Below are positions 37,707 to 49,492 of a stretch of DNA of 64,000 nucleotides, piece by piece. Within the stretch, counting starts at the first letter, position 1. Every line of letters starts with the position of its first letter. The notes under the pieces were generated by a model. The model did not search any database. It worked only from the letters and a program-made list of their open reading frames with translations, and had not been told where the DNA came from. Source of the DNA: Gracilibacillus kekensis. GTDB lineage: Bacteria; Bacillota; Bacilli; Bacillales; Amphibacillaceae. The translations under genes and the position numbers were made by a program. The stretch spans positions 248,001 to 312,000 of the forward strand of contig NZ_FRCZ01000002.1 of NCBI RefSeq assembly GCF_900143085.1. The letters run 5' to 3'.

Positions 37707-40562
37707 TTAATTATTTATTTTAGCTTCCATTCGTTTTTTATCTCTTTCCAGAATTGGTTTAAGGTATCTTCCTGTATGAGATTCTTCAACTTCAGCTACT
37801 TCTTCTGGTGTACCTGTTGCAACGATCGTCCCTCCACCATCGCCACCTTCTGGACCGAGATCGATAATGTAATCAGAGGCTTTGATAACGTCTAAGTTGT
37901 GTTCGATGATGATTACGGTATCACCGTTATCAACTAACCTTTGAATCACAACTAGCAATCTGGAAATATCATCAATATGCAAGCCGGTCGTTGGCTCGTC
38001 TAATATATAAAGGGATTTACCATTGGAACGACGATGAAGTTCACTAGCCAATTTTACACGCTGGGCTTCCCCACCAGACAATGTAGTGGCAGGTTGGCCT
38101 AGTCGAACATATCCCAATCCTACATCATAAACCGTTTCTACTTTACGTTTAATCTTCGGAATATTTTCGAAGAATTTTAATGCTTCTTCGATTGTCATAT
38201 CTAATACATCCGCAATATTTTTACCTTTATATTTCACTTCTAATGTTTCACGATTGTATCGTTTTCCGTCACATACTTCACATGGTACATAAACGTCAGG
38301 TAAAAAGTGCATTTCGATTTTGATAATACCGTCACCACGACAGGCTTCACAGCGTCCACCCTTGACATTAAAACTAAAGCGACCTTTTTTGTAACCGCGA
38401 ATTTTTGCTTCATTAGTTTGGGCAAAAACATCACGAATATCATCGAACATTCCAGTATATGTGGCCGGATTCGATCTAGGTGTTCTGCCAATTGGTGATT
38501 GATTAATATCGATTACCTTTTCTAGATGTTCGATTCCTTTCATTTCTTTATGCTTACCAGGCTTTTGTTTCGCCCGGTGCAGGTTTGCTGCCAGACTCTT
38601 ATGCAAAATCTCATTAATTAAACTACTTTTCCCTGATCCTGACACACCGGTGACAGCCGTATAAATACCGATAGGAATTTTTACATCGACATTTTTTAAA
38701 TTGTTTTCTTCTGCACCAATAATTTCAAGATAGCGCCCATCGTTTTCATGGCGCCTTGCTGGAACTGAAATGAATTTCTCACCTGACAGATATTGTCCGG
38801 TTAATGATTTTTTCTTCTTTTTCACTTGATTCGGTGTACCTTGGGCGATAATTTCACCGCCATGTTCACCAGCGCCAGGTCCGATATCGATTAAATAATC
38901 GGCCGCAAGCATCGTATCTTCATCATGCTCGACGACAATCAGCGTATTACCTAAATCACGCATTCTTTCTAACGTTTGAATTAAACGATCATTATCACGC
39001 TGATGAAGACCAATCGATGGTTCATCCAACACATATAACACACCTGTTAGAGCGGAGCCAATTTGAGTTGCCAGTCGAATTCGCTGTGCCTCTCCACCAG
39101 ACAGGGAACCTGCTGAGCGTGATAAAGTTAAATAATCTAAACCTACATTTTGCAGAAAGCTTAAGCGATCATCCAGTTCTCGGACAATCATGGCGGCGAT
39201 TTGTTTTTCTTTTTCAGATAATGAAAGAGTAGCAAAAAAGTTATTTGCTTCCGTAACAGACATTTCGGTTACTTGACCAATATGCAGATCGTTCACTTTT
39301 ATTGCTAATGCCTCTTCCTTCAACCGATAGCCGTTACAGCTTGGACAAGCTGTGTTCGCCATATATTTTTCCATCTGCTCACGAATAAAATCGGACGATG
39401 TTTCTCGATATCGACGAGCAATATTATTTAATACCCCTTCAAAGAATATCGAGGTTTCACGTCTCATACCGTATTCATTTTCATAATTGAATTCAATCTT
39501 TTCTTTTCCACTACCATGCAAAATTTTATCTAATTGTTTCTTAGTGAGCTTCTTAACTGGTACATCCATATCGATCTTGAAATGTTTACATACACTCTTT
39601 AATAATTGCGGGTAATACTGTGAACTGATTGGTTCCCATGGCACGATAGCACCTTGATTTAAGGTTAACTCCTTATTTGGGATCACAAGGTCTACATCTA
39701 CTTTTAATTGTGAACCTAAACCATCACAGGTCTGACAAGCTCCCCATGGACTATTAAAAGAAAATAATCTTGGTTCCAATTCATCAATCGAAAATCCACA
39801 AATCGGACAAGCATGATTTTCGCTAAATAATAACTCTTCATCATCGATAATGTCGACAATTACTTTACCGTCACCCAGTTTTAATGCAGTTTCCAATGAA
39901 TCAGAAAGACGTCCTGCGATGCCTTCTTTTACGACAATTCGGTCAATAACTACTTCGATCGAATGTTTTTTATTTTTATCTAACTGGATATCATCGCTTA
40001 TCTCACGCATCTCACTATCAATACGCAGACGAATATATCCTTCTTTTTGTAAGTCTTCTAATACTTTTACATGTGTGCCTTTTCGCCCTGATACAACAGG
40101 TGCAAGTATTTGTAATTTCGTACGTTCTGGGTAAGCAAGGATACGATCGACCATTTGCTCTACCGTCTGTGAAGTAATTTCTTCACCATGAATTGGACAT
40201 ATCGGATGTCCGATTCTGGCAAAAAGTAAACGCATGTAATCATAAATTTCAGTTACAGTCCCGACAGTTGACCGCGGATTTCGACTGGTTGTTTTTTGAT
40301 CAATCGAAATTGCTGGTGATAAACCTTCAATTGAATCAACATCCGGTTTATCCATTTGTCCTAAAAACTGACGAGCATAAGCAGACAATGATTCGACATA
40401 TCGTCTTTGACCTTCTGCATATATCGTATCAAAGGCTAATGAGGATTTACCAGAACCAGATAAACCAGTTAGTACGACTAGCTTGTCTTTTGGAATGTCA
40501 ATTGATAGATTTTTTAAATTATGTGCGCGTGCACCTTTTATTGAAATGCTTTTTCTAGCCAT
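37707..40562 (-). CDS. uvrA: excinuclease ABC subunit A
   Basis: 951 residues from ATG 40562 (AAGGGTG six bases upstream), 5 bases after the uvrB stop. Nucleotide excision repair damage sensor: two ABC modules with Walker [14 protein letters not shown] (near the N-terminus) and [13 protein letters not shown] (middle), signatures [13 protein letters not shown] and [13 protein letters not shown], and zinc-finger cysteine pairs CPIC...CQTC and CEACRGDG...CEVC. Complete and typical. Confidence 0.98.
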   Translation of the reverse strand: MARKSISIKGARAHNLKNLSIDIPKDKLVVLTGLSGSGKSSLAFDTIYAEGQRRYVESLSAYARQFLGQMDKPDVDSIEGLSPAISIDQKTTSRNPRSTVGTVTEIYDYMRLLFARIGHPICPIHGEEITSQTVEQMVDRILAYPERTKLQILAPVVSGRKGTHVKVLEDLQKEGYIRLRIDSEMREISDDIQLDKNKKHSIEVVIDRIVVKEGIAGRLSDSLETALKLGDGKVIVDIIDDEELLFSENHACPICGFSIDELEPRLFSFNSPWGACQTCDGLGSQLKVDVDLVIPNKELTLNQGAIVPWEPISSQYYPQLLKSVCKHFKIDMDVPVKKLTKKQLDKILHGSGKEKIEFNYENEYGMRRETSIFFEGVLNNIARRYRETSSDFIREQMEKYMANTACPSCNGYRLKEEALAIKVNDLHIGQVTEMSVTEANNFFATLSLSEKEKQIAAMIVRELDDRLSFLQNVGLDYLTLSRSAGSLSGGEAQRIRLATQIGSALTGVLYVLDEPSIGLHQRDNDRLIQTLERMRDLGNTLIVVEHDEDTMLAADYLIDIGPGAGEHGGEIIAQGTPNQVKKKKKSLTGQYLSGEKFISVPARRHENDGRYLEIIGAEENNLKNVDVKIPIGIYTAVTGVSGSGKSSLINEILHKSLAANLHRAKQKPGKHKEMKGIEHLEKVIDINQSPIGRTPRSNPATYTGMFDDIRDVFAQTNEAKIRGYKKGRFSFNVKGGRCEACRGDGIIKIEMHFLPDVYVPCEVCDGKRYNRETLEVKYKGKNIADVLDMTIEEALKFFENIPKIKRKVETVYDVGLGYVRLGQPATTLSGGEAQRVKLASELHRRSNGKSLYILDEPTTGLHIDDISRLLVVIQRLVDNGDTVIIIEHNLDVIKASDYIIDLGPEGGDGGGTIVATGTPEEVAEVEESHTGRYLKPILERDKKRMEAKINN

Positions 40563-40567
40563 TACAT

Positions 40568-42553
40568 TCACCCTTCTGCTTTCAATTCTAATACAGCATC
40601 ACGAAGCTCTGCTGCTCGTTCGAAGTCGAGGTCGCGAGCCGCTTGTTTCATTTCGGCTTCCATTTTCTCGATTAATGCTTGTTTTTCTTTTTTGGTCATT
40701 TCTTTGACTTTTTTTGCTGTGCCTTCGTATTTCTCTTCATCTTCCGCTGCGATTGTGGCACGGATGACGTCTCGTACTTTTTTGTTAATCGTTGTAGGAG
40801 TAATACCATGTTTTTCGTTATATGCTTGTTGTTTTTCACGACGTCGATACGTTTCATCGATCGCCTTTTTCATGGAATCCGTCATTTTATCCGCATACAT
40901 GATAACCATACCTTTTTCGTTACGGGCAGCACGCCCCATTGTCTGAATTAAGGATCGTTCAGATCGTAAGAAGCCTTCTTTATCCGCATCTAAAATCGTA
41001 ACAAGCGATACTTCTGGAATATCCAATCCTTCTCGTAAAAGGTTAATACCGACAATTACATCGTATTTTCCAACCCGTAAATCACGAATAACTTCAATTC
41101 GTTCCAACGTTTTAATTTCCGAGTGTAAATAGGCAACTTTTAAACCAACTTCTTTTAAATAATCGGTCAAATCTTCCGACATTTTTTTAGTCAAAGTTGT
41201 CACTAGCACCCGTTCATTACGATCGACCCGTTTATTAATTTCACCGATCAGATCATCGACCTGACCATCGATTGGTCGAACATCGACAACGGGATCTAAT
41301 AAACCAGTCGGCCGAATGATTTGTTCTGTCATGTATGGTGTATGTTCTAATTCATACGGACCAGGTGTAGCTGATACAAAGATAAGTTGGTTCGCCTTTT
41401 TATCAAATTCATCAAAGGTTAACGGGCGATTATCTAACGCTGATGGTAAACGAAATCCATGATCAACTAATACTTGTTTACGAGCCTGGTCTCCATTATA
41501 CATACCACGAATTTGCGGTAAGGTAACATGGGATTCATCAATTACAATTAATGAATCCTCTGGAAAGTAATCGATTAACGTATACGGCGTTGAACCTGGT
41601 TCACGTAACGTTAAATGACGTGAATAATTTTCAATGCCTGAGCAGAAGCCCATTTCTTCCATCATCTCGAGATCATAATTGGTTCTTTGCTCAAGACGTT
41701 GTGCTTCCAATAATTTATCTTCTTCACGAAATTTTGCTAGTTGTTCGTTTAATTCTTCTTTGATATTAACCATTGCTTTTTTTAATTTTTCTTCACCAGT
41801 GACGAAGTGAGATGCTGGGAAAATAGCAATATGCTCACGGTCACCGATTATTTCACCTGTTAATGCGTCCACCTCACGTATCCGATCGATTTCATCACCA
41901 AAAAATTCAACACGCAGACAATGTTCCTCACGGGATGCTGGAATAATCTCCACCGAATCCCCGCGAACTCGGAATGTTCCACGCTGAAAATCAATGTCAT
42001 TCCGTGCATATTGAATATCGACAAGTCCTCGTAGTAATTGGTCACGATCTTTCTCCATACCGACTCGTAAAGACAGGACTTGATTTCGGTATTCTTCAGG
42101 TGAACCTAAACCATAAATACATGAGACACTCGCTACTATTAAGACATCATTTCGTTCAAAAAGGGATGAGGTCGCTGAGTGACGTAGCTTATCAATCTCA
42201 TCATTGACACTGGCATCCTTTTCAATAAATGTATCTGTTGATGGTACATATGCCTCTGGTTGATAGTAGTCATAATAACTAACAAAATATTCGACAGCGT
42301 TATTCGGAAAAAACTCTTTGAATTCACTATAAAGCTGACCGGCCAACGTTTTATTGTGAGCGATAACTAATGTTGGTTTGTTGATTTCTGTCACCACATT
42401 GGAAATCGTAAATGTCTTCCCTGTACCTGTTGCGCCAAGTAGAGTCTGGTGGCGTTTGTTTTGTTTGACACCCGTAACTAATTCTTTAATCGCGCCAGGT
42501 TGATCACCTTGGGGTTGATATGGTGCCTGTAAAGAAAAGGTTTGTTGTTCCAA
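40568..42553 (-). CDS. uvrB: excinuclease ABC subunit B
   Basis: 661 residues from TTG 42553 (GGAGG seven bases upstream), the normal length; the longer frame to 42592 adds an unsupported tail. Helicase-like damage verifier: Walker [16 protein letters not shown], beta-hairpin segment [24 protein letters not shown] box, QTMGRAARN motif VI and a C-terminal UVR domain ([20 protein letters not shown]) that binds UvrC. A LexA-type box lies 57 bases upstream. Confidence 0.98.
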   Translation of the reverse strand: MEQQTFSLQAPYQPQGDQPGAIKELVTGVKQNKRHQTLLGATGTGKTFTISNVVTEINKPTLVIAHNKTLAGQLYSEFKEFFPNNAVEYFVSYYDYYQPEAYVPSTDTFIEKDASVNDEIDKLRHSATSSLFERNDVLIVASVSCIYGLGSPEEYRNQVLSLRVGMEKDRDQLLRGLVDIQYARNDIDFQRGTFRVRGDSVEIIPASREEHCLRVEFFGDEIDRIREVDALTGEIIGDREHIAIFPASHFVTGEEKLKKAMVNIKEELNEQLAKFREEDKLLEAQRLEQRTNYDLEMMEEMGFCSGIENYSRHLTLREPGSTPYTLIDYFPEDSLIVIDESHVTLPQIRGMYNGDQARKQVLVDHGFRLPSALDNRPLTFDEFDKKANQLIFVSATPGPYELEHTPYMTEQIIRPTGLLDPVVDVRPIDGQVDDLIGEINKRVDRNERVLVTTLTKKMSEDLTDYLKEVGLKVAYLHSEIKTLERIEVIRDLRVGKYDVIVGINLLREGLDIPEVSLVTILDADKEGFLRSERSLIQTMGRAARNEKGMVIMYADKMTDSMKKAIDETYRRREKQQAYNEKHGITPTTINKKVRDVIRATIAAEDEEKYEGTAKKVKEMTKKEKQALIEKMEAEMKQAARDLDFERAAELRDAVLELKAEG

Positions 42554-42609
42554 ATCAATTCCTCCGTTCTTTTTGCTAGAAATAGTATACACTATATTTT
42601 ATAAAAAAG

Positions 42610-42623
42610 CGAACAAATATTCG
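42610..42623 (-). promoter_or_regulatory. LexA (SOS) box of uvrBA
   Basis: CGAACAAATATTCG (minus strand CGAATATTTGTTCG) fits the Bacillus SOS consensus CGAACRNRYGTTYC apart from one or two positions and is a near-perfect palindrome. It is 57 bases upstream of the uvrB start, next to A/T-rich promoter sequence. Confidence 0.8.
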
Positions 42624-42771
42624 TTTTTTGATTTCTTAACTCTTTCTTCATTATAACCAAAGCGGTCAGGATGTTAAAAAGATATGATGTAATTAATTAG
42701 AAAGAGGCTGAGAAATAGTTATTATGCTTATCCGCAAACCCAAATGAAGAAATATGCTTTTTACTTAATAT

Positions 42772-43269
42772 GAGGATACTGCGTAATAAATGATGTGGTA
42801 ATTTTGACATAGTGTGTGTGCTTAGAAACCGCTACGGCTTGTCCGCTTCCCTTTCCACGTTTTTTTCTTCTCAGCTAACTTTGGTAAGCAAAAACCGCTT
42901 ACCAAAGTGGATATTCGGATAAAAATATCCCGTAGGAGTGGAAGCGGACGCCTAAGCTAATTTGGATTCTACAACGCTAGCATGAGGAAGCATTATGCTA
43001 TTTCTATTATGTAAAAAATGAATTGTTAAAGTAACAGCTAAAAATGCTACCTGTCACAATAGTTGTAGAATTCTTATATTAGCGTAGGCCGCCCACTTTC
43101 ACTCCTGTGGGAACGTTTTACCTGAAGATCCACTTTTTCAAGTGATCTTTGCTTGAAAAAGTTAGCTGAAGGGAAAACCCCACGGAAAGGGAAGTGGGCA
43201 GCCGAAGCGGATGTAAATCAGTTAAAACAATTTCAAAATTACCACACAGCTTGTTAAGCAGTAGCTTCC
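42772..43269. repeat. MITE-like nested-hairpin element, copy D
   Basis: About 498 bp. Left end GAGGATACTGCGTAATAAATG and right end (read inward) GGAAGCTACTGCTTAACAAG are related, and both are followed by TGTGGTAATTTTG. The left arm (about 42828-42955) has inner stem ACTTTGGTAAGC (42879-42890)/GCTTACCAAAGT (42898-42909). The right arm (about 43083-43208) has ACTTTTTCAAG (43132-43142)/CTTGAAAAAGT (43152-43162). The spacer has ATTCTACAA facing TTGTAGAAT. No gene. It lies downstream of prfC and upstream of uvrB. Confidence 0.8.
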
Positions 43270-43276
43270 AAATACG

Positions 43277-43312
43277 CAGAAAATCCAAACGATTTGGTCG
43301 TTTGGATTTTTA
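43277..43312 (-). terminator. intrinsic terminator of prfC
   Basis: AAATCCAAACG (43281-43291) pairs with CGTTTGGATTT (43299-43309). On the minus strand it is followed by TTTTCTG. It abuts the right end of element copy D and shares its core with terminators beside copies B and C. Confidence 0.82.
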
Positions 43313-43340
43313 TAAATATATATTTTTTTAGATATTTTCC

Positions 43341-44918
43341 TTATGTGGTTTGATCATATTGGTTTACTTCAAATAAATCAATTAAATCAACTTCAGGGTG
43401 TTTGTCGATAAACCATCTTAAGGCAAAGTCATTTTTGAATAATACAAGAAATTCGCCGTCACGGTCTTTTACTAAAAGATTACGCTCATCAAATAGCTTT
43501 GGATCAACCTGTTCCTTTTTGAGCCAGCGTGGAATTCTGTCACCTATTGATTCAAGTAATACTTCAACATTATATTCGTTTTTCATTCGATGTTGAAAAA
43601 CTTCGTACTGTAATTGCCCGACTGCTCCAATAATCATTGAATCGGTTGGATAACCACGGAATAATTGAATCGCACCTTCTTGTACAAGTTGCTCAATTCC
43701 TTTTCTAAATTGCTTAGCTTTCATAACATTCTTAGCAGTTACGCGCTGAAACATTTCTGGCGGAAATTGTGGCAATTCGTCATATTCAAACGTCTGTTTA
43801 CCATCCACTAGTGTGTCACCAATTCGGTAGGAACCGGGATCATATACCCCAATTATTTCACCAGCAAATGCTTCTTCAACTGTGTCGCGGGAAGAAGCGA
43901 CAAATTGTTGGGTTTGCCCTAACCGGATTGTTTTCCCTGTGCGTGCAAGTTTGACATTCATGCCTCGTTCGAACTTTCCTGAGCATACTCGTAAAAATGC
44001 GATACGATCACGGTGTTGTGGATTCATGTTCGCTTGTATTTTAAAAATAAATCCAGAAAAGTCAGGATAATCTGGACTGATAACTTCTTCTGTGGTTCTT
44101 CTTGGACCAGGGGCTGGTGCCATTTTGATAAATGTGTCGAAGAATGACTGTACACCGAATGGTGCTAAGGCACTACCAAAGAAGACCGGTGTTTGTTCAC
44201 CTTCCAACACGCGATCAAGTGAAAATTGATCCCCTGCTTCATCCAATAACTCTAATTCTTCCACCGTTTCCTGAAAAGTCGGTTGCTGGGACACCTCATC
44301 GTGATCAATCTCACTCATCGGAATATAACTTTCTTCTTCATTACCGTTATATTTAATAAATTGATCATGATAACGATCAAGAATTCCTAAGAAGCGTTTT
44401 CCCATACCTACTGGCCAGTTGATGGGATATGTTTCAATATTTAAAACCTCTTCAATTTGATCTAATAAATCAAGCGGCTCACGGCCTTCCCGGTCCAATT
44501 TATTAATAAATGTAAAAATCGGGATACCACGCATTTTACATACTTTGAATAACTTAATCGTTTGTGCTTCAATCCCTTTTGTTGCATCAATAATCATAAC
44601 CACACTGTCAACAGCTGTTAATGTTCGATAGGTATCTTCACTAAAATCTTCGTGGCCAGGTGTATCGAGAATATTGACTTTATGACCCATATAATCAAAA
44701 TTCATCACACTGGAAGTAACAGAGATTCCACGTTGTTTTTCAATCTCCATCCAATCCGATGTGGCAAATTTTCCTGATTTTTTCCCTTTTACCGTACCTG
44801 CTGAACGAATTAAATTACCAAATAACAAAAGCTTTTCCGTCATTGTTGTTTTCCCTGCATCAGGGTGTGAGATAATGGCAAATGTTTTTCTTTTTTGCAC
44901 TTCATCCTGTAGTCCCAT
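43341..44918 (-). CDS. prfC: peptide chain release factor 3
   Basis: 525 residues, normal RF3 length. The translational GTPase that recycles RF1/RF2. G1 [19 protein letters not shown] (about 17-35), the switch I region [18 protein letters not shown]3 DTPGHEDFS and G4 [10 protein letters not shown] are intact, followed by the RF3 C-terminal domain. ATG 44918 has a modest AGTAGG site. Single gene ending in a strong terminator. Confidence 0.96.
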   Translation of the reverse strand: MGLQDEVQKRKTFAIISHPDAGKTTMTEKLLLFGNLIRSAGTVKGKKSGKFATSDWMEIEKQRGISVTSSVMNFDYMGHKVNILDTPGHEDFSEDTYRTLTAVDSVVMIIDATKGIEAQTIKLFKVCKMRGIPIFTFINKLDREGREPLDLLDQIEEVLNIETYPINWPVGMGKRFLGILDRYHDQFIKYNGNEEESYIPMSEIDHDEVSQQPTFQETVEELELLDEAGDQFSLDRVLEGEQTPVFFGSALAPFGVQSFFDTFIKMAPAPGPRRTTEEVISPDYPDFSGFIFKIQANMNPQHRDRIAFLRVCSGKFERGMNVKLARTGKTIRLGQTQQFVASSRDTVEEAFAGEIIGVYDPGSYRIGDTLVDGKQTFEYDELPQFPPEMFQRVTAKNVMKAKQFRKGIEQLVQEGAIQLFRGYPTDSMIIGAVGQLQYEVFQHRMKNEYNVEVLLESIGDRIPRWLKKEQVDPKLFDERNLLVKDRDGEFLVLFKNDFALRWFIDKHPEVDLIDLFEVNQYDQTT

Positions 44919-45012
44919 TTTATAACCTACTTTCTCATATGCGTACCTTTTAACCTATCCTATTTTAACACTAATCAAACGGACTGAAAATAAAAAAAGA
45001 CAATAGGATGGC

Positions 45013-48000
45013 ATGAATTTGGAAATCTGCTATAATATAATGATGGATTCTTTTAATAAGGATGGGATCAATTTGCAACAAATACAAATGACAGAAGAAT
45101 CAATTCGCCAACTGACTGGTGATCGTTTTTATACACGAGGATACAGCTATTACAAAAACGGAAAAGTATATGGCTTATCTTATAATCCTGAAAACAATTC
45201 ATGGCGTGGTCTTGTTAAGGGAAGCAAAATCTATACAGTGAGAATATTTTTCACAGACGAAATGATGGTCGATACCACGTGTAATTGCCCTGCCTTTGCC
45301 ACGCACGATACGTGCAAACATGTGGCTGCTGTTCTTTTGGCGATTACTCAGGATGCACAATCCAATCGCAAAAGGTTTGCGGTGGATCGTAATGCACAGT
45401 CTACACCTGTTCAAGATACCGATCTGTTTGCCAAACAGTTATTACATACGTTTCGTGATAAAAAGGAACATGCGGCAACGCCTCAAGTAGTAGTCACGGA
45501 ATATATGCTGACTTTGACAAAAGCTAATAGAAATTCACAATATGTGCTTACTTTTGAGCTGAAAATTGGAGATAAACGCCCCTATGTAATAAGAGACATT
45601 CGGGGATTTCTAAAAGCTTTAAATAGTGGAGAATCCTATAAGGTTAACCAAAGTTTCACATTTTACCCAAGCATTCATTACTTTACATCAAAGGATCAAA
45701 CAATGATTGAGATGCTTTTAACCTGTTATGAACAGGAACGATTATTCGGAAATAGTTATGTATTAAAATTAGACCAACCCCGAAGTATCTATATACCGCC
45801 AAGTTTAATAGATCAACTGTTAGATCAATTGGTCGAAATGGAATATATTTTCAAACAGGAGTCACAAAAAGAATATAAATCGATATTCGTTAGTGAAATG
45901 ACCGATCAGCTACAATTTCAATTAGATTATCAGCAGCAAAAAAGTTACAGCTTAGAAATGACCGATCTCTCTGACTATTATTTTTTGGAGAGCTATCGTT
46001 ATGTGATTCACGACAATCACTTCTATAAAGTAAGCTATCAACAAAAACAAATCCTTGAAAAATTATTCCGAATTATGCCATTTCAAAATAAGAAAAAGCA
46101 ATTTATTTCACCAGATGAAATGGATGTTTTTGTAAAAAATGTAATGCCCCAATTCGAACAAGTCGGCACACTACAAATGACGGAGCGGATGGAAAATCAA
46201 ATGAATACCGCTCCTTTAAAGGCGAAAGTATTTGTTGAGGAAATCGATGGCACCCTAAAGGCAGATGTCGAATACCATTACGGTGACTCGATCTTCACTC
46301 CTTTTACAGAGAGTGGTTCAGGTGATTCTATCGTAAAGCGGGAAACAAATAAAGAACAACAAGTTCTGCAAATGCTACGTGATGAGGCCTTTATTGAAAT
46401 CAACCAAGCCTTCTATTTATTTAATGATGATGCGATTTATTCTTTTATTCACGAAGGTGTCTATCAACTCGAGTCAATTACAACGGTTTATTTATCACGA
46501 AATGTCAAACAAATGCTAGAAGGCATCGACCAAATTAGTTTACAATCAAGTGTCGATTATCGCCCGTCAGAAGGGATGCTTGATATCCAATTCGACATGG
46601 ATGGGATTTCAACAGAAGACGTTTCAAATATTTTGCAGGCATTAGTCGAAAAAAGGCGTTTCTATCGGATTCCGAATGGCGCACTGATCAATTTAGAATC
46701 AGATGACTTTTCTTCCTTTCAATCGTTACAGAAGAACTTACAATTATCTAAAAAACAAATGGAAGATGGAAAAATCTCGATTCCAGCGGCCCGTAGTTTT
46801 CAAGTAGAAGAAGCTTTAAATAAAACGGATTACCGTTATAGTGATTCGTTTCAAAAAATGTTGGAACAATTAAAGCATCCGGAACAATTACAATTTGAAC
46901 TGCCGGATCATTTAGATGCTGACATGCGTGATTACCAGGTGACCGGTTTTCAATGGATGAAGGCTTTATCCCATTATCATTTAGGTGGTATTTTAGCAGA
47001 TGATATGGGGTTAGGAAAAACATTGCAAACGATTAGTTATATGTTGTCGGAAGCGAATGAAAAAAAAGACCATTATCAAGCACTTGTGATTGCACCTGCA
47101 TCCCTTTTGTACAACTGGAAAAAAGAAATCGAAAAATTCTCACCTACGTTGACAACAGGTGTGATTATCGGACCAAAGCAACAACGAAAAGCTCTTTTAG
47201 AACAACATAATGATGCTAATATATTAATTACGTCCTATCCGACATTACGCAAAGATCAAGACTTGTACGAAGATTATTTGTTTGATTGTATCGTGTTAGA
47301 CGAAGCACAGGCGATTAAAAATCACTTAACTCTGACAGCAAAAGCAGTTCGTTCACTTAAAGCGAAACAATTCTTCGCTTTAAGCGGGACTCCAATCGAA
47401 AATGCTCTGGATGAGTTATGGTCGATTTTTTATACGATATCACCTGGTTTATTTGGAAGTAAAAAAGCGTTTAGCAACCTTGATGCCCATTATATTTCTA
47501 AAATAACACGCCCTTTTATATTACGTCGTGTCAAAAAGGATGTATTAGAGGAACTGCCGGATAAAATTGAGTCGGTACAATACTCCGAATTAACCAATCA
47601 ACAAAAAGAAGTATATATCGGTTATTTACAACGGATTCAAAATGAGTTAGACGAGACCATTGAATCAAAAGGATTTGACCGAGGTAAATTGCAGATCTTA
47701 GCAGGACTGACTCGATTAAGACAGATCTGTTGTCACCCAAGCTTGTTTTTAGAAAATTACAGCGGTGCTTCAGGAAAATTAGATCAATTAATGCAATTAA
47801 CCAGTGAATTGGAAGCAAACGGGAAACGAACGCTCATCTTTTCTCAATTTTCCAGTATGCTGCAAATTATTCGTAAGTCACTGGAAGATAGTGGTCACCA
47901 GGTCTTCTATTTAGATGGATCGACTCCATCTGAACAACGTATGAAAATGGTTGAAGCTTTTAATGAAGGGGAACGCGGCTTTTTCTTAATCTCCTTAAAA

Positions 48001-48300
48001 GCTGGCGGAACAGGCCTCAACTTAACAGGAGCCGATACTGTTATATTGTATGACTTATGGTGGAATCCAGCTGTAGAAGAACAAGCTGCAGGCCGTGCTC
48101 ACCGAATCGGCCAGAAAAAAGTAGTACAGGTCATCCGCTTCATTACAGAGGGAACGATTGAAGAGAAAATTTATCAACTTCAACAAAAGAAACGTGAGTT
48201 AGTAGATCAAATCATTCAACCAGGGGAAACTCTATTATCCAAATTATCAGAAGATGAAATTCGCGAGTTATTGCAATTTAATGAAAAACAAGAGAGCTGA
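45013..48300 (+). CDS. SNF2-family helicase with SWIM zinc finger
   Basis: Up to 1095 residues. SWIM finger CNCPAFATHDTCKHV near 95-109; a long poorly conserved middle (about 150-620); then a full SNF2 ATPase: Walker A ILADDMGLGKTLQTISYM, DEAQAIKNH box, FFALSGTPIEN, and C-terminal WWNPAVEEQAAGRAHRIGQ. Such proteins remodel nucleoprotein or help RNA polymerase recycling; the bacterial role is unsettled. The start is doubtful: an extended -10 TGCTATAAT at 45028-45036 lies inside the longest frame, so translation more likely begins at TTG 45073 (AAGGA upstream) or ATG 45088. It converges on minJ with only one base between stops. Confidence 0.88.
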   Translation: MNLEICYNIMMDSFNKDGINLQQIQMTEESIRQLTGDRFYTRGYSYYKNGKVYGLSYNPENNSWRGLVKGSKIYTVRIFFTDEMMVDTTCNCPAFATHDTCKHVAAVLLAITQDAQSNRKRFAVDRNAQSTPVQDTDLFAKQLLHTFRDKKEHAATPQVVVTEYMLTLTKANRNSQYVLTFELKIGDKRPYVIRDIRGFLKALNSGESYKVNQSFTFYPSIHYFTSKDQTMIEMLLTCYEQERLFGNSYVLKLDQPRSIYIPPSLIDQLLDQLVEMEYIFKQESQKEYKSIFVSEMTDQLQFQLDYQQQKSYSLEMTDLSDYYFLESYRYVIHDNHFYKVSYQQKQILEKLFRIMPFQNKKKQFISPDEMDVFVKNVMPQFEQVGTLQMTERMENQMNTAPLKAKVFVEEIDGTLKADVEYHYGDSIFTPFTESGSGDSIVKRETNKEQQVLQMLRDEAFIEINQAFYLFNDDAIYSFIHEGVYQLESITTVYLSRNVKQMLEGIDQISLQSSVDYRPSEGMLDIQFDMDGISTEDVSNILQALVEKRRFYRIPNGALINLESDDFSSFQSLQKNLQLSKKQMEDGKISIPAARSFQVEEALNKTDYRYSDSFQKMLEQLKHPEQLQFELPDHLDADMRDYQVTGFQWMKALSHYHLGGILADDMGLGKTLQTISYMLSEANEKKDHYQALVIAPASLLYNWKKEIEKFSPTLTTGVIIGPKQQRKALLEQHNDANILITSYPTLRKDQDLYEDYLFDCIVLDEAQAIKNHLTLTAKAVRSLKAKQFFALSGTPIENALDELWSIFYTISPGLFGSKKAFSNLDAHYISKITRPFILRRVKKDVLEELPDKIESVQYSELTNQQKEVYIGYLQRIQNELDETIESKGFDRGKLQILAGLTRLRQICCHPSLFLENYSGASGKLDQLMQLTSELEANGKRTLIFSQFSSMLQIIRKSLEDSGHQVFYLDGSTPSEQRMKMVEAFNEGERGFFLISLKAGGTGLNLTGADTVILYDLWWNPAVEEQAAGRAHRIGQKKVVQVIRFITEGTIEEKIYQLQQKKRELVDQIIQPGETLLSKLSEDEIRELLQFNEKQES
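45028..45036 (+). promoter_or_regulatory. extended -10 promoter within the SNF2 leader
   Basis: TGCTATAAT is a consensus extended -10; no good -35 is needed or seen. It would start transcription near 45043, which makes any upstream start codon for the helicase unusable. Confidence 0.55.
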
Positions 48301-48317
48301 TTCAGCTCTCTTGTTTT
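48285..48317. terminator. bidirectional terminator spanning both stop codons
   Basis: AAAACAAGAGAGCTG (48285-48299) pairs perfectly with CAGCTCTCTTGTTTT (48303-48317) with a three-base gap at the centre. The SNF2 stop (48298-48300) and the minJ stop (48302-48304, minus) both lie inside, so one palindrome encodes the last codons of both genes and ends both transcripts. Confidence 0.8.
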
Positions 48318-49492
48318 AATTGTGTATATGATTCTATTTCACTAACAAATAAGATCCCCAGCTTATGGTGTTCACCTTCGTACAATGCTCTTTGTGCAAA
48401 ACGAGTCTCTCCATTTAAATCTTTAATCGCTAGTTTACAAAATGCGCGATTTTCATTTATTGCCTGATAATATTGTTGCTCATTTTCGACAACTCTATCA
48501 TTTACTTTAATGATTCGCTCACCTGGAATTAAACCTAAATCGACAGCTGGCGTATTTGGCAATGTACCAAGCACTAATAAACCTTTGCTTGCTGGCTGAA
48601 AATAAGCAGGGTTTTTAAGTTCAAGCGTACGATAAAAATACTGAATGATTTCTTTGCCTAGAAATCCAGTTGCTAACGCAATCACCGTTAATATTGGAAC
48701 AAAGAAACCACCTATAGCTAAAGTCAAAACAACCAAAGCTAATAATGCGATCCGTTTTGCCAACCAGTTCGATGCAGTTTGAGGTAACATCGATTTTGTT
48801 ATATATTCAAAACCAAACAAGTAAGGAATTACGATTAAACCAAAAGAGGTTTCTCCAATTTCAAATATTGGCCACCAATCCGCATATGGTTCAATTACCC
48901 CTGCAGGGAATAATGCTACAAAAGGGATAATCGTCAATTTTTTAATTCGATGCTGACCTAGATTCTTTCCGCGATTACTTTTAACCAATTCAGGAAATGT
49001 ATCAGAACCATCCACTCTTGCTAAGTACCACGTTTCCGCTAACAAAAATATCACGACAAGAAAAGGAATATAGAATAGATCAGTAACATCTAAACTGTTA
49101 ATCCAGCTCATCTGAATATATCCTTCTCCATAGACATTGATGAAATACATCACTGCAGCAGAAATCGCTAATACATCCCCCGCAGAAAGCCAACTAAATC
49201 GATTTGTTATCGCAATTACAAAAATAATTAGTCCTACTAATAAACTAAAATGAATCGACACCATAAAACCGAATGCGATCGACAAACCGGATAAAAGTAA
49301 ACCAATAACAATAGCGATAGACCAGGTATTTTTTGTCTCATAAAAATAAGGATATACCTTGGACCCAAAGCTTTTACGGTCCTTCTTAATTCTTCGATAT
49401 CCACTAATCAAGATAATCAGGAAAAATAAATAAATAAATGGTTGCATAAAAATCCGAGCAAATGCTAGTCCTATTTCGATCATCCAATCCAT
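48302..49492 (-). CDS. minJ: MinJ-like polar topology protein with PDZ domain
   Basis: 396 residues from ATG 49492 (AAGGGG eight bases upstream), matching Bacillus MinJ length. About seven to eight membrane segments (first 280 residues), then a C-terminal PDZ domain (LVLGTLPNTPAVDLGLIPGE and IIKVNDRVVENEQQYYQAI). In Bacillus, MinJ links DivIVA to MinD and restrains division at poles. It lies downstream of ctpB, as in Bacillus subtilis (yvjB-yvjD). Confidence 0.88.
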   Translation of the reverse strand: MDWMIEIGLAFARIFMQPFIYLFFLIILISGYRRIKKDRKSFGSKVYPYFYETKNTWSIAIVIGLLLSGLSIAFGFMVSIHFSLLVGLIIFVIAITNRFSWLSAGDVLAISAAVMYFINVYGEGYIQMSWINSLDVTDLFYIPFLVVIFLLAETWYLARVDGSDTFPELVKSNRGKNLGQHRIKKLTIIPFVALFPAGVIEPYADWWPIFEIGETSFGLIVIPYLFGFEYITKSMLPQTASNWLAKRIALLALVVLTLAIGGFFVPILTVIALATGFLGKEIIQYFYRTLELKNPAYFQPASKGLLVLGTLPNTPAVDLGLIPGERIIKVNDRVVENEQQYYQAINENRAFCKLAIKDLNGETRFAQRALYEGEHHKLGILFVSEIESYTQLKQES

